Shown piece by piece: positions 1 to 12,800 of a stretch of DNA of 64,000 nucleotides. The notes beneath the pieces were generated by a model, which did no database searches, was not told where the DNA came from, and saw nothing but the letters and a program-made list of their open reading frames with translations. How positions within the stretch are numbered: position 1 is the first letter of the stretch; each line of letters starts with the position of its first letter. The position numbers and the translations under genes were made by a program. This stretch comes from Liolophura sinensis (lineage: Eukaryota > Mollusca > Polyplacophora > Chitonida > Chitonidae). Location of the stretch: positions 24,028,226-24,092,225 of the forward strand of contig NC_088301.1 in the NCBI RefSeq assembly GCF_032854445.1. Direction: 5' to 3'.

Positions 1-1079
1 AGCATTGAAGATATGGGTATTTTATAACAAATTGTGTAAGTAGCCATGTCAGTCTACCAGTACTATAAATAAATATACACGTATATATAGATGCATTTAG
101 TACCTTTTAGTACCTCTACATGTATATATACATATATTTGTAGTACTTTATAATTACATGTATTATGAGAGGGGTTTCTCTTGAAATTCATAGCTCATGT
201 GAACTGGTTATGATTTTCTAAGGAAGCTTTGTGCCTGTGGATTGTGCATAGAGCATGATAAACAAAGTTCTATTTTCTGAAAACCGGATAAAAAAAATCA
301 CTACATACATTGTGCATGTACATTTGAGGTACATATGTGCTTCGTGGAAAGTTTGAAGGTCTTCTAAATGCAGTGGTTTGAATAATTTATACTGTTATGT
401 ATAATATATCACTTGGACAATCCTATTGACATAAGAGTATCAGTGCAGCATATGCTATCAGGTATCTGTCCTCCACGTTGAAAGATACCTTCAGGCTGTC
501 AACACACTGAAGCGAAGACAACCGGTAACCATAGAAACAACATTTTGTTCATATTCGTATGTATTCAAAGATGTTGTGCCTGGTAAATTGTAGGAGGAAT
601 TGACCTTCATGGTGGATGTATTAGTGCTAAATCAGTTAGAACTATAAAGAAGGCTTTAGGTGTATGCATGTACCTGTACCGGTGTAATCTACTGATGACT
701 GCATGTTGTTTTGAGCTAACCATGACATCTCCGCGATTCCGCAGGCCTCAAGTAATCACAGCACGATGGTGTGGCTCATAGTAAGTGTATCATGATTGCA
801 TTTACGTATCTTTCATTTATCGGTATGTTTGTGTGATACCTATCACATGAGTTAGGTGTCACTTATGACCACAGTGTCGTATTTTGAGCGAAACAAATGG
901 CTATTTTGGGCGTATTTTCGAATTTCGAATTAATTTTTGTCTTCAAGAGACACATGTGAATGTTATTCAATTAAATGGTCTCGTGTTTTAATAATTTTTA
1001 AAATTTGTTTCATTTAACAAAGCTGATAATTGAAGTGCTATCAGTCAGTAGCTTGTTGTATTTTCTGTTTGATAAATGC
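1..1079. other. non-coding stretch, no gene recognised
   Basis: AT-rich sequence with short TA-rich runs near 70-150. A Kozak-like ATG at 722 opens a reading frame that reaches a GTAAGT donor-like site at 781, but I could not link it in phase to any downstream exon. Nothing else is supported here. Confidence 0.5.
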
Positions 1080-1405
1080 GAGTAAGTGCTTGGGGTTTAA
1101 TGTTGTACTTATCAATTTTTCAGTTATATGACGACGAAGGAATCCTTAAAGTACATGTAATGGTTGCAGGACAGATTTCCATTGCTCTTTTATCTAGTGC
1201 CACTTCACTGAAACACCTTACTGAAGACAAGTAAGAGCCCTGCCTGAGCCATTATACTGATACGGGTCAACATGTTGTTGCACTATCCCCTTCATGCTGA
1301 ACACAAAGTGAGATCTTTTAAAATCTTAGGTTCGACTCGACCCAGGATTGAACCTGGATCTGCCGCTCCTGAAGTGGATGCTCTACCAATTGTGCTGTCG
1401 GGGCA
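1080..1405 (-). mobile_element. tRNA-derived SINE, family B (ACTC-tail type)
   Basis: Read on the minus strand, the element starts with a tRNA-like head near 1405: a box-A-like TGGTAGAGCATCC and a box-B-like GGTTCAATCC. It ends near 1080 with CAGTTATATGACG and a TTAAACCCCAAGCACTTACTC tail region. The same head and tail occur in the copy at 8726-9083, which defines the family. It is diverged and should be immobile now. Confidence 0.75.
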
Positions 1406-4269
1406 GATGTGGTAAATATGATAACAAACTGAAAACTGAAGGCTGATCCACAGCTATGTTAAAAGCGATGATGTAAATAAAGTTGGGCGTATTCTATGGT
1501 CATGATACATGCTAATTGCACATCATAGTATCACATGTATACATCTCTTCAGTTAACTTACATCTATATACATTGTATACATGTTGTACATCATCAGCAA
1601 TCAACATATGACTGGCCACTGTTTGTTGTTTTTTTCATATTTTGTTCACATTAAGTATTTCTGACCATCCTGTTACATTTTATTTTATACATTTACATTA
1701 GCATCTTTATGCAAGACATGCCGTTGTCATGCGACGGAAGAATCATTACGTACGATGTGCATTATGCATTAGCGTTATGCAACACTTGAATTTGATTCCA
1801 GCTATCAGGATAGTTTCATAATATTTGCACATTTAATATTACACGGAAACAAAAAGGTTCTGTGGAGGACTCTGTTTACTCACATGTGTTGTTGGCAGGG
1901 AAAATCTGCTGGCATCTTTTGTACACCTACATGGAAGTTACAAAGGGTTTATGTCTCCAGTACAATTAATGTATCAGCATGTACATATTTCATAGGCCTT
2001 TGTCTGGGGCAAAATTATAGTATAATTGTATTCATAAGCTATGCTCATCGATCAGTCTGGTTGACTCTGCCAGGACATATGCTTTGTCATATATTGATCT
2101 TGCAAACAGTCAAGTTTAGTACTAAATGTTTTCATGGCCAGTGAGTAAACTCATATGGAACGTAGGAACCTACAGTGTGGAACATTTTGTGACCGTGTCC
2201 ATAAAAGTAATGCGTGCACAAATTGACACTTTTGTTTAACTTGAGGGTTGGATAACACACTGCGGTGACCTGACATTTGAGAATTTATTATTATGTCAGT
2301 TTTATGGTGGATGTAAACTGTATAAGAAGGTGCTGGTCTGATGTAATGGCCCATGCAGGCACCAGCCAGTGAGATAAGTAAACATGCAACTTGATATTCG
2401 CTCAGTATATGTTTCTATTTTGAAAGCAGGTATAATTAGACATTAATGGAAGATAAATTGTGTCCAGTTCTCAAGGGTATTGCCAGTACATGTACTTTAT
2501 GAAAGTGGACTAGACAAAGGCAGATTTTGCATGCGGGCTCTGCTAACTACAAAGGCAATGTGCTGAGCGTTTGTTCTGAGCAGAGAGGTTATTGTAAAGC
2601 GACTCCATCAAAATGACAGGTCAACTATTCCATGGGGTCTTTACCTGGTAAACTTTACCCCGTGTGATTGAAAACTACCTGTGCTAACAACGGACAGGTA
2701 AACCACAAAGAGACAACCAAGGACTACAGGCCAATAGTACACTGATGAAGTCTGGGTCTACTCGTTATTCTGACAAATTTATAAAGGCTGTGTAATTGGG
2801 TAACCAGTGATCAGTGTGGTTCAGGTGGTACTAAGATCATTCTAGTGATAAGTGGTGTTTTACAATATCAGAGAGTTCTTCTGTATGTGAGTGACACAAG
2901 TTTAACACTGTGCTCTAGTACCTGTGAAGTTTGTCAGTCTGAGATCAGTAGGGGAATTCCTCGGGTGTTAATCTGCTAATCCACTTAGACACCTTAAAGT
3001 TCTGGCCATGGTGACATGTCATTCCCCGACTATGTGGCCAAATTTCGGCACAAAATGGTGCAAATACGTTCCAGATATCGTGAAACATCTCGGCTAAGTA
3101 TATATGGAGAATACTGGATTAATAGCGCGTAAGTATTACACAGTTGTTTTGTGTGGGTTTTTTTGGCTTCTGTACAGATGTTGTCACTTCATAATTTGAA
3201 TTTGTATTTGATTTCAAGTTTTAACGCGTAAGATTTTTGCCATGTCCAAATTGCAGTGTCAGCAATATACTGAAGTGTAAAACTGTTCTCTTTTGTCTCC
3301 TTATGTATGGCAAAAACAGGATTGATGATCAGGGAGCTATGATTTTTAAACACTGTGTATTATAGCTGACTGGTACTTAACCTTGGTCACATACCTTAAA
3401 TGAAAACTTGCGAATGCATATTTAAGTTCATTCAATCAAATAAACAGACATTCACTTTGACTTGTCACTTTTGGCAATTTGACTTTTCATATCTTACCTT
3501 ATCCCCACTGTTCAGACAATAATAGAGAGATATTTATATTTGAAAAGTGTATTTTGGGGGAAATCAGTGCCCATTTGGGACATTTATGGCTGCAAATTCA
3601 GGAACAGTCTGTTCATAAGGGTCTCAAATATCAGCCACTGAAGCATAGGTGCTTTATAGTACCTGAAGCGTAGAAATCCTGAAAGACAAACCCATCAGAG
3701 TACTGCCATTCAAATTTATCTGACGGTGTTAATGATTTCACCATTGGGATGTTTGGCATCCAGAAATGTTCAGAAATGGAATGCTAAATTAGCCATTTGT
3801 AGCCAAGAATTGGGTAAATAAGAGCAAAGACTCAGTAGCATACTTCTGAAGCCAGCTACAAGTGTATGATGTGTGATACTGTCAGCAGGTGATGTCAAGC
3901 CACCTGATATGTTTAGTACACTTAGATACTGATCATAAGGCAAATAGGTGAAAAAATTGGGAAAACAGATTTCTCAAGAATCTCTCAGATAACAAAACCC
4001 TAACGTTGTGCTGTATGATACAAAAGTCATGTTTTGTCCCTTGCTTAAGGACTAGTGAGTTGCGTACTTGTGTGACTAATTTGCTTTTATTCATAAATAG
4101 ATTTTCACTCATGGGCCTGAATGTAGAATTTATCTCCTGTCGATCAGCTGCATCAAAAAAAATGTTTGGTCAGAATCACACAGCATTATGGCCCTTCAGC
4201 GTTATAAGCCTGTACTTGGAGATCAGTAACGTAATTATCACGTGTAGCTTTTCCTGTTAGGAAGGTCTC
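1406..4269. other. non-coding stretch, no gene recognised
   Basis: Only short random ORFs on both strands, with no convincing splice-flanked coding segment. I see no repeat with a clear boundary. Confidence 0.45.
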
Positions 4270-4575
4270 TTGATCTGCTACGATGATTGATCATTACACC
4301 TCAGCTTAACATTGATCAAGATCACTTGTTGAATTCATAACCACATCACTAGCTATTAACCACAAACTCAAGATTACACTGATGTTAAATTCATGATCCC
4401 ATGTCTCCACTTCACTCATCATTGATCACAAGCTTCTGAGGCTTTGATCAAGATCACTGTGATATTAAACTCAATCATAACATCATGTATCCACATCCTT
4501 ATCACATCATGTCTTGATCTCAGTCTCCTTAGTCTTAATTGATCAAGATCAGCCTGATGTTAAAATGATAGATAA
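4270..4575. repeat. degenerate tandem repeat with GATCAAGATCA core
   Basis: The motif TTGATCAAGATCA recurs about every 130-150 bases and is followed each time by a variant of CTGATGTTAAA and an ACATCATGT/CCACATC segment. Roughly two to three decayed units are visible. The boundary is approximate. Confidence 0.5.
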
Positions 4576-4639
4576 TGCCTCTTTCAGGATTTTTTTTTTC
4601 TTCCCCACCATTAGGTGGAGAGTATTATGTCATAGAGAT

Positions 4640-5470
4640 TTTGTCCGTCTGTCCATCTGACCGTTCGTTCATATTCGTATATGGGCTTTAACTCCAACAG
4701 TTTTTCGGCGTAGAGTTTTAATTTTTGGTGGATGCATACATACATAGATGACGATGTGTCGCCACTCACATTTGTCCATTTCCGCAGTTGTCATGGTTAC
4801 CAGATTGCCATTTCCCTATGTATAGTATGTAAATAGATATGATTTCGTGTCTGGGCTATAACTTCAACAGTTTTCCACATAGTTTTAATTTTTGGTGAAT
4901 ACATAGATACACAGGTGATGATGTGTCGAGACTCACATTTGTAAATGTTCGCAGTTGTCATGGAAACCAGATAGCCATTTTCCTTATATATATATATATA
5001 TATATTATATAGATGGATATGATTTCATGTCTGGGCTATAACTCCTTCATAGAGTTTTAATTTTTGGTGGAAACAAACATATGCTGATAACGATGTGTCA
5101 TGACTCACATTTGTCATTTTTCATGGTATCAGATCGCCAGTTTCCCTATATGTACTATATAGGGAATATATGATATGATTTCATGGCCGGGCTATAACTC
5201 AAACAGTTTTAATTTTTGGTGGATACATAAATACACAGATGATGATGTGTTGAGACACACATTTGTAAATTTTCGTAGTTGTCATGGTAACCAGATAGCC
5301 ATTTTCTTTATATATACTATATAAATACTTTTGATTTTCGTGACCACACCCCCAATCCCTTGTTTTCCATGCATAGTTTTACTTTTGGGTGGATACATAG
5401 ATACCCAGATGTCACGACTCACATTTGACCATTTTCTTGTTTGTCATGGTATCGATTATATCGTTCTACG
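4640..5470. repeat. tandem array, about five units of 155-180 bp
   Basis: Each unit contains, in order, a GGGCTATAACTCCAAC-like block, GTTTTAATTTTTGGTGGATAC, a GATGATGTGTCGAGACTCACA-like block, and GTCATGGTAACCAGATAGCC. GGGCT(A/T)TAAC occurs near 4683, 4854, 5034 and 5192, so units are about 171, 180 and 158 bases, with a decayed last unit to about 5460. A short (TA)n run at about 4984-5006 lies inside one unit. Confidence 0.8.
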
Positions 5471-6649
5471 TTACAAAAACCTCTTAAAGCACATTTCTAA
5501 AATCAGTAGAACTCCCAGAATCTAGCCAAACGAGCAACTTAGTCATGGGCAAATTTTAGGTCATTTAGGGTAGTTCAAAACAGGATTGCAATCGCTCATC
5601 AGGCAGCCATTGTACTCAAAGGCAAGGCTCAGTATTCAGAGGTTCATGTAATCTGGCAAGTTTACTATAGTTCGTATCTTGTCTCTTGTGGGATTTGATA
5701 AACTGATAATGAGCTCATTCTATTTACCATTATCAGCAAATCTGAAATCTGCATCCTATTTATTAAGACTACTGATGACAACCTCTTAAGCCTGGGGGAT
5801 CAACATCATTGGCCTTGAATTGTTCTTTATAAGAATTTAATTTAAAATGTTTGCAAGAATTTAAGACTATATGATTTGATAATATGAACATGTATTGTAA
5901 AGATAAGAAAATGTGCAGGTATAGTGTCATTCCTCTCCTGCCTTCAAGTGTTATATTATTTCATTATTTTTATCTATCATGCTTCAGAATAGACTTGAAG
6001 TGTTGAGATTGCAGCTAAATGTCTCTCTTGTGGTTGATATATCCTTGTAGATGAAAGAATGATGCACCAAACTGTAACAAATAGTCACTGCAGGTCCATC
6101 TAGACCTTGAATAATTTGCCTTTCAAGTTAAAAAGCTGTACCTCAAAACCTCCCGTACCTCCCGTATGCCAGGCCATTACTCATCACTCTGTCTCTTTTT
6201 GTTTTTTTTTGTAAGGTAACCATTTAATTATGCTGTGAAATTTGCATTGATTAAAAATAGTCGTTGATACTATGATGCTGGACATTATTTCATGGATCAT
6301 TAAACAGGTATGTATAGAGTGCAGTCTTCATTGATTAGGAGTAATTTGTTAAGCATTATTTGGTTAACCAAGCTCAGGAAAACAGTAGTTACAGGGTAGG
6401 ACAGAATGCTGTGTCAATGCTTTATCCATGTATCCCAGGGAAACGTGTACAGTTCAGAGAGATGTAAGGGGTTAGCTCCGAGTCCAAACTCAGCCTAATG
6501 CTGATGCATTTTTCATTAGCTTTATTCTAAGCTGACATGGCGCCCGGTTTTGAATTACTTTCCAAATGTTACCTTCAGAAAGCCTGAGTGTAATGTGTTC
6601 ATTAGGTAGACTAGACTCTCGCCATGCTACTAAGGCTGCCGTCCCTCAG
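5471..6649. other. non-coding stretch, no gene recognised
   Basis: AT-rich, with no supported ORF or bounded repeat. Confidence 0.45.
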
Positions 6650-6772
6650 AAGACGCTGCTACATCGAGAGCGCTATCTTGGGGCAGGTGCCCTATGATAG
6701 CGTCAAACTACGGTTCCGCACCACACCTACTCATGATTGGTGTCTGGTTCCTGAGCAGGAGGGTGATAGTGG
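6650..6772 (+). other. candidate internal exon, gene unknown
   Basis: A 123-base open segment of higher GC than its surroundings. It is preceded by a TACTAAG branch-point-like motif and a pyrimidine-rich CCGTCCCTCAG acceptor, and followed by a GTAAGG donor. It would begin and end in the same phase (two bases of a codon carried over), so it could be skipped without a frame change. The translation includes VKLRFRTTPTHDWCLVPEQ, which I do not recognise. Its donor phase fits the 13354 exon of the downstream gene but not the 9.9 kb exon. It may be an alternative upstream exon of that gene, an exon of another gene, or a chance ORF. Confidence 0.3.
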
Positions 6773-7612
6773 GTAAGGTGATGTTCAGTCAACTGTATAT
6801 GTATGCAAGTGTAGATATTCAAACATGTCAAGTGGCGTTAAACAACAATCAAATTAGTAAATCGAACAGATTTATCAAGATTTTAAAAACTCCCATTATG
6901 GAATTGTTTCTGGATATTTTAATTGTGCTTCTGACATTCTGAAAACTCTTTTACAGGTGTTTACAGTGGTGTACCGGTGTCAGTTTGGCTTATAGATTTG
7001 GGCAGCACTTCGCCAGAATTGAATATAGCAATTAATTGCTCAATTTTGAACACATTCCCTTCTCAGAATGTTTGGGACAGAACACTTTATATCTCTTAAC
7101 TCGGCCAAAATAAATACCTTTTGCCCTGATATACACTGCCTATCATCCCTAACAGTGTTTTTATATCTGACTTTTAGGCTGTGCTGGTTAGGTTGCAATG
7201 TGGTTTGAAATGTGCAAGTTAACCGCAGACTAGTCAACTCGAGGGACCATATGATTTGGCTGAATAAGCATTGGCTTTAGTTTAGTTACTGTATAAATGT
7301 TATAGTTGTTGCATGTAATCAGATTCTTAATGGAAACTCCTGCAGAAACTTGATAGTGAAGTGTCCCAAGGCACAGGCACTATAGTTCACTAGTTTCATG
7401 TTCCGCTCTCATTAAAGACATGTGTTTTTTTCACTATGAAAAGGTTTATACTGTGTGGGACAAGAGTTTAACGTTATCCGCTCATGCAGAGTAATTGTAG
7501 TAATTGACGATACTTTCTCTGTGGAACAAAATATTGCTACATGTACATGTTATGTCAGTAGCACATATATATAATTAAACAGAGAAGTATGTGCGCTGTG
7601 ATCCCTTCATAG
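6773..7612. other. non-coding stretch, no gene recognised
   Basis: No supported coding segment or bounded repeat. Confidence 0.45.
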
Positions 7613-7875
7613 TGATTTATTTATTGGTGTTTTACGCTGTACTCAAGAATAGTTCACTTATACCACAGCGGCCAGCATTATGGTGCGAGGATTCCTGGCA
7701 GAACCTGAGTGGAACCCACAGCCTCCTTAGGTTGCTGGCAGATCTTCCCATGTATTGCCAGAGAGGAAACCTTCATGAGGTGGACGAACTCACCGCTACC
7801 ACATTTGTGAGGGTCTCCTGCATGGGTCATTGTTCCGCACTGGTGTTCTAACCCCTTCGGCCACAGATTGCCGAT
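7613..7875 (-). mobile_element. tRNA-derived SINE, family A
   Basis: Plus-strand order is the reversed element: ATTTATTTATTGGTGTTTTACG tail, AAGAATAGTTCACTTATAC, GGCCAGCATTATGGTG, a GGTTGCTGGCAGA block, then a decayed tRNA-like head ending near 7875. It is the same family as the better copy at 15040-15306 and is noticeably diverged from it. Confidence 0.85.
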
Positions 7876-8725
7876 GTGTATACTGCAATGCACATAAAAT
7901 GGTGCATTCTGTCACAAAAACTGTTTCTGTTTATAGATGAACAGATGCATTCAGGTAGAGAATTTTACGGGAAAATAAATTATATGAAGAAACGTTGTGA
8001 TAAAACTTGGTGCTATCTGTACCTATTGATCGCTGAACCTGTTGGAATAGGCAGCTAGCTTTTCCACAGATCTGCAGTCAGTTACCCTAATTCCTCAACC
8101 CTTCCGCATATGAAATAACAACTTTCATTGCAATACAGAGCTTTTGAGTTAGGTCATCATGACAACAGAATGACTACTTGCCTATCTGATAACATGGCAG
8201 GGATCGTGTTCAGATCAAAATACTGGCAGAACATGATTATTTTTGCATTATAGGGAACCCAAAAGCCACCCAAGAACATAATTCTGAAGATCAGAAGATT
8301 CCACCTCATGTTAAAACTAGCAGATTGGCCCTACCGTTCCGTAAAGCGATGACGTCATATCACAAAGGGACGTCACTCCGCTGTTGTCACATCATATCTC
8401 GAAACCTGCATAAGTATGCACATTTTTACTTTGATTTTAGAGTCAAAACTACATCAGTTGGATACAACAGTTTCAAGGCTTCACGAAAAGTACAATTTTC
8501 TCAGTGAACACAGAATAATACCTTCAGAATATGCATGAATAAATACCCAGAAAACATGCCAAAAGGTTGAAGAATTTAATACAGTGAATGCAACACCCAA
8601 GTGACCAGTCAGACTGGAGGGAATACAGACACACTAATGACATGTACCATAGATATACTCATGCAGAAGCACAGTGGCATTCCTTTAAGTTTTGTACTTT
8701 TACTAATATACATTCTGATTACTTC

Positions 8726-9083
8726 TTTGTTCAAGTGGTAGAGCGTCCGCTTCGGGACCGGTAGATCCAGGATCAATCCTTGATCGAGTCACACCTAAGA
8801 CTTTAAAAGAGGACGTTGTAACTTCCTCATTTGGCATTCAGCATGAAGAGGATAGTGCAACGACTGGTTGACCCGTATCAGTATAATGGCTCGGGCGGGG
8901 CGGCTTACTTGCCTTCGGTAAGTCGTCTCAGTGAAGCAGCTCTAAATAAAAGAGCGTTGGAAATCTGTCCTGCAACAAGGAGGCACATTACACGTGCATG
9001 CACCCTAAGGATTCCTTCGTCGTCATATGACTGAAAAATTGTTGAGTACGACGTTAAACCCCAAGCACTCACTCACTCACTCT
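8726..9083 (+). mobile_element. tRNA-derived SINE, family B, near full length
   Basis: The head shows a tRNA-like box A (GTGGTAGAGCGTCC) and box B (GGATCAATCC), about 30 bases apart. The body is followed by the family tail CATATGACTGAAAAATTG, TTAAACCCCAAGC and an ACTC repeat at 9065-9083. This is the clearest family B copy in the window, and the 1080-1405 copy is its minus-strand relative. Confidence 0.85.
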
Positions 9084-9892
9084 TCGTTCAAGCACCTGGA
9101 ATTCAGAATGCATGCATGCATTGCTCATAAATTTCAGCATAAAAGTGAAACATTTTAGAGTGTGGCGTCCAGTAATAGTCTAACAAACAAAGTTAAATAT
9201 GTAAATAAATGTATTAAAAACTTTAAACCAGTAGGCTACATGTTAGTAACTTATGGCCATTCATGTACGTTGTATCACTAGGTTCTTTTTCTGCAGGTCA
9301 ACAAAGTTCACTCTCTTAAAAATTGTTCAGCACACCTGGGCTGATGGTTACCAATGTCTTTTTGTTACTTGTCCTGGCTAAGTTATAGCTTTGGCTCAAT
9401 ACATGTATGTGTGATAATGTTTTTACATACATGTTTTGAGTTACATGTATATTCATAGCGTTGTTGACCTTGCTGGCAAATTGTTCAATGGAAAGAGCAA
9501 AAAGTCTGCCAGCCCACTCTAATGGCCTGTACAGTAGTGCGGGGATTTATGGCTCTTCTCGAAGAAAGTTTGTCTGAAGTCTTGGGCTCTTTATTTATGG
9601 TTCTTGTTATTGATATCTGCCTGCGGTATATGTCCGTTTGACTTTTGGAGGAGATGGTAGCTTAAGACAGTTGTACCTGTGTATCTACAAAAGGACGTAT
9701 ATCCTTCGTGGCACGTTCAACCATCACTGATTGGGTGTATAGTTGAACAACGTTTATGTAAGAACTCTATGTAACCTACACCTAGTAGATTTGATCATCG
9801 TAACCAAGCGCCCTATTTAAAGTTACCTCTAATATCTCTGATTACCTGGCTGGGACACCTGTACAGAAGTGGCTTGGTAGTACATCATATAG
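9084..9892. other. non-coding stretch upstream of the first supported exon
   Basis: No repeat or ORF with support. It would contain the promoter or an upstream intron of the 9.9-18.5 kb gene, but no TATA box or initiator could be assigned. Confidence 0.4.
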
Positions 9893-9898
9893 CAGCAC

Positions 9899-12800
9899 AT
9901 GTCTAAGAAACTGTCTCCAGGGCCTGGGCTGGACTGGATCTACCCACCAAGCAATCCTTTGGTGTCTTTTGTGGCAGGGTTAAGAAGCCAGCTGGACAAA
10001 GCCAAAGTACCATATGGGTGGATCAGTTTTACAGTTCCCAAGACACTGTAAGTCCATGGAATTCTAGATTTGAAAGGTGGTGTTCACATTTGTACAGTAT
10101 GTACATCATTCTTGTAATGGAAACTACAGTAAAGAAAATTCCTGTAATTGATTACTGTATATCAGTTACAGTTTACCAGTTTTCAAGTCACGCATTTTGC
10201 TTGATTCATCCAAATTATAGGGCTACATGAGAGTTTTGTGTGAAGTTTGATTAAGTCCTTACCAAAAAAACTGATGTGTTGGCATCCCTTTATGCTTCTA
10301 AAAGTGCATTTTTACATGCCAAACTTCAAGTGTAGAAATAAAATATTTGCTGAATTAAGGTATTTCGTTTCAGTTTTATTTTTACGCGCCAGTGAAACAG
10401 TAAAAAATTTTGTGTACATAGGTTTAAGTTGCATGTGCCTTCAGCTGAGTTAATGTAGTGTCCTGAGTAAGATGTGGTCCAGAGTGTTACTCTATGACAG
10501 CATGGTTCCTGGATACATTATGCCTTTGTTATGTAGACAGTGATAGCTGTCTTTGTCATATAGACACTGATAGCTGCTTTAGGGTCTGATTAATCACAGT
10601 GTATCTTTTAGACGACAGGCAATGACAGGATCATCATTGTCATAAGATCACGAAAGCCCACCCCGACCCCCACAAGAAAAAAAGAAATATATTTCCATCC
10701 ATCCATCCATCCATCCATCCATATATCCATATCCAAAGTGTATTTTGTGACAGACTTGTAAACATGAAACTGCTTCCCAGATATCATTCAGAAATGTTTA
10801 TCAAATTTGCACCACATTCACACAGACATCTAGTACGTGGGAAGGTCTCCCCACAACTTGCGGATGGTTGTGGGTTCCCAGGGTATCCTTCCGCCATAAT
10901 TCTGGCCGCCTACATATAAGTGAAATATTTTAGAGTATGGTCTAAAACACCGATCACATAAATCAAATCAAGTAGACATCTAGGAAAACCTTCTTCTTAT
11001 ACAATATGTTTTGACATTTGTCTCCATTATCTTGTAAATATATTATTTCTTAAATAATTGTAACCAGATTACCAAACTTGTACTACTTGTTCATTCACGT
11101 ATTCATTTTTGATAACCTTGGGCAAATTTTTTCAAGGTTATTGGCCTCATTAAAGTTTGTTTTTGTGACAAACTTGCAACTCAAGCAAATTCCATCAAAC
11201 CTGCAATTCAAGGGCAGCTAGTCATATAGAAGAACCCTTGACCTGTCTTTTCAACTCTGTTTGGGCTTAACCTTCATTGCCTTGTTCACACGCTATCTTT
11301 CAGAACTGTGCTTATAGCCAAGTTGTGTTTCAGTGCATTACACAGTATTGTATTGATTATATTTTATCATATAACATGCAATTAGGTCTTTTGATTTGAT
11401 CATTATACAGTTTTACAGACTCTCCTGGCTGATATTGACCTCACCTTTCAGCATCGTTCAGTATAACTTCTTGGGGTCTATAAGACTGTATTCATCTTAT
11501 GCAAATACCACAGCTGTATGTTATCCATTGATAGTTCAGGGTTTTGTTTTTTGTTTTTTCATTTTGGAACAATTATTAAGCTTTTTCACTTATATATAAA
11601 TTTGAAGGTTTATATATCTTGGTCATATCTTGCATTCATTATCTAAAATGCTAAAATTTCCATTAGTTCCAATGTTTCCTTATTGTTGCAATTATTTGAA
11701 AATAGAATAACTAATATCAGATGTATGCTGTATGTTCTTGCTATGATTTCTATGCAATTCACTGCTATTGAAAGTGTGACATCTGAATGGTAGGGTGTCA
11801 CTGTGGAGTTGATTATTACAATGATATAGGCCTACATGTACCTTACATACATTACAGTACCAATTGTTAGGAAGTTGTTAGGGAATATTAGAACATTTAT
11901 TATCATTTTCAAATTGCTTGAGATAAAAGCACTTAACTGCTTCTCTCAACAAATTGCCTTTGGTCCCTTATAGTACTTAATTTCATGCTAATAAATGTAT
12001 TAGTGTATCATTTATGCAACCAGTCCTTCTAGGCTGAAAAACTCAAGGTTGCCATTCGCCATATGTAAGTGTGGAAAAGAATCCCAACAAGCACACATGA
12101 GTTCTTTGCTCCTTTTCTTCATAACTTTAAATGCTTAATTGAGGTCATCATGTGCTGGAGTAATTAGTGGTTCACAAATGATGTTGGTGTTTATAGGGGC
12201 CGTTTTGTGTTGGTCTTGTGGGTAAAGACGTCGTTAGATCAGTTTACACTCACCCGTCTCCGAGTATTGATCAGATCAGTCTTTGCTCAGGTAACTTGAG
12301 AAACGATATATGATAGGCTTTAGCCTGTACCTGTGTTGTGTACGTACATATGTGTATCCAGGATCTGTATGTAGTGACTGTATCCCCCAGTAACCAGCAC
12401 ACAAGAACAAGTGTCCAACACTTGTACGCAGGCAGTTTTGCACATATATAGAGACAACTCATTTCCTCTACACTGTGGCTTGTCACCGATCCAACTCTGC
12501 AACCCCCTACAGCTAATATAGCAGATTATTGACTACTTTCTCCGGCTCATCGAAGGATTTCTACAGACAGCTCAGAAAGATTGATTGCGTTTCTTTTGTT
12601 TGCACCTGTCAGTACGCATACTTTAAAATGCCAATGTCCTAAACTGAAACCTCCTAATCTATCACTAAATAAACACAAGGTTTTTTCTTTAAGTGTTTGG
12701 GTTAAGTCTATACCTCCCACCAAAGGCAAATATGGTCTGAACTTCTAACACATTTACCAGTTCTATTAATAATTTGGTCTTGTCTGTTAGCCAGCTACAC

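Noticed and set aside
722-780. Kozak-like ATG and short frame ending at a GTAAGT
   Set aside because: Joining it to any candidate downstream exon gives a stop or wrong phase, so it may be chance or a non-coding exon.
8735-8775. tRNA-like boxes that could be a real tRNA gene
   Set aside because: The acceptor stem does not close and the segment continues into the SINE body and tail shared with other copies.
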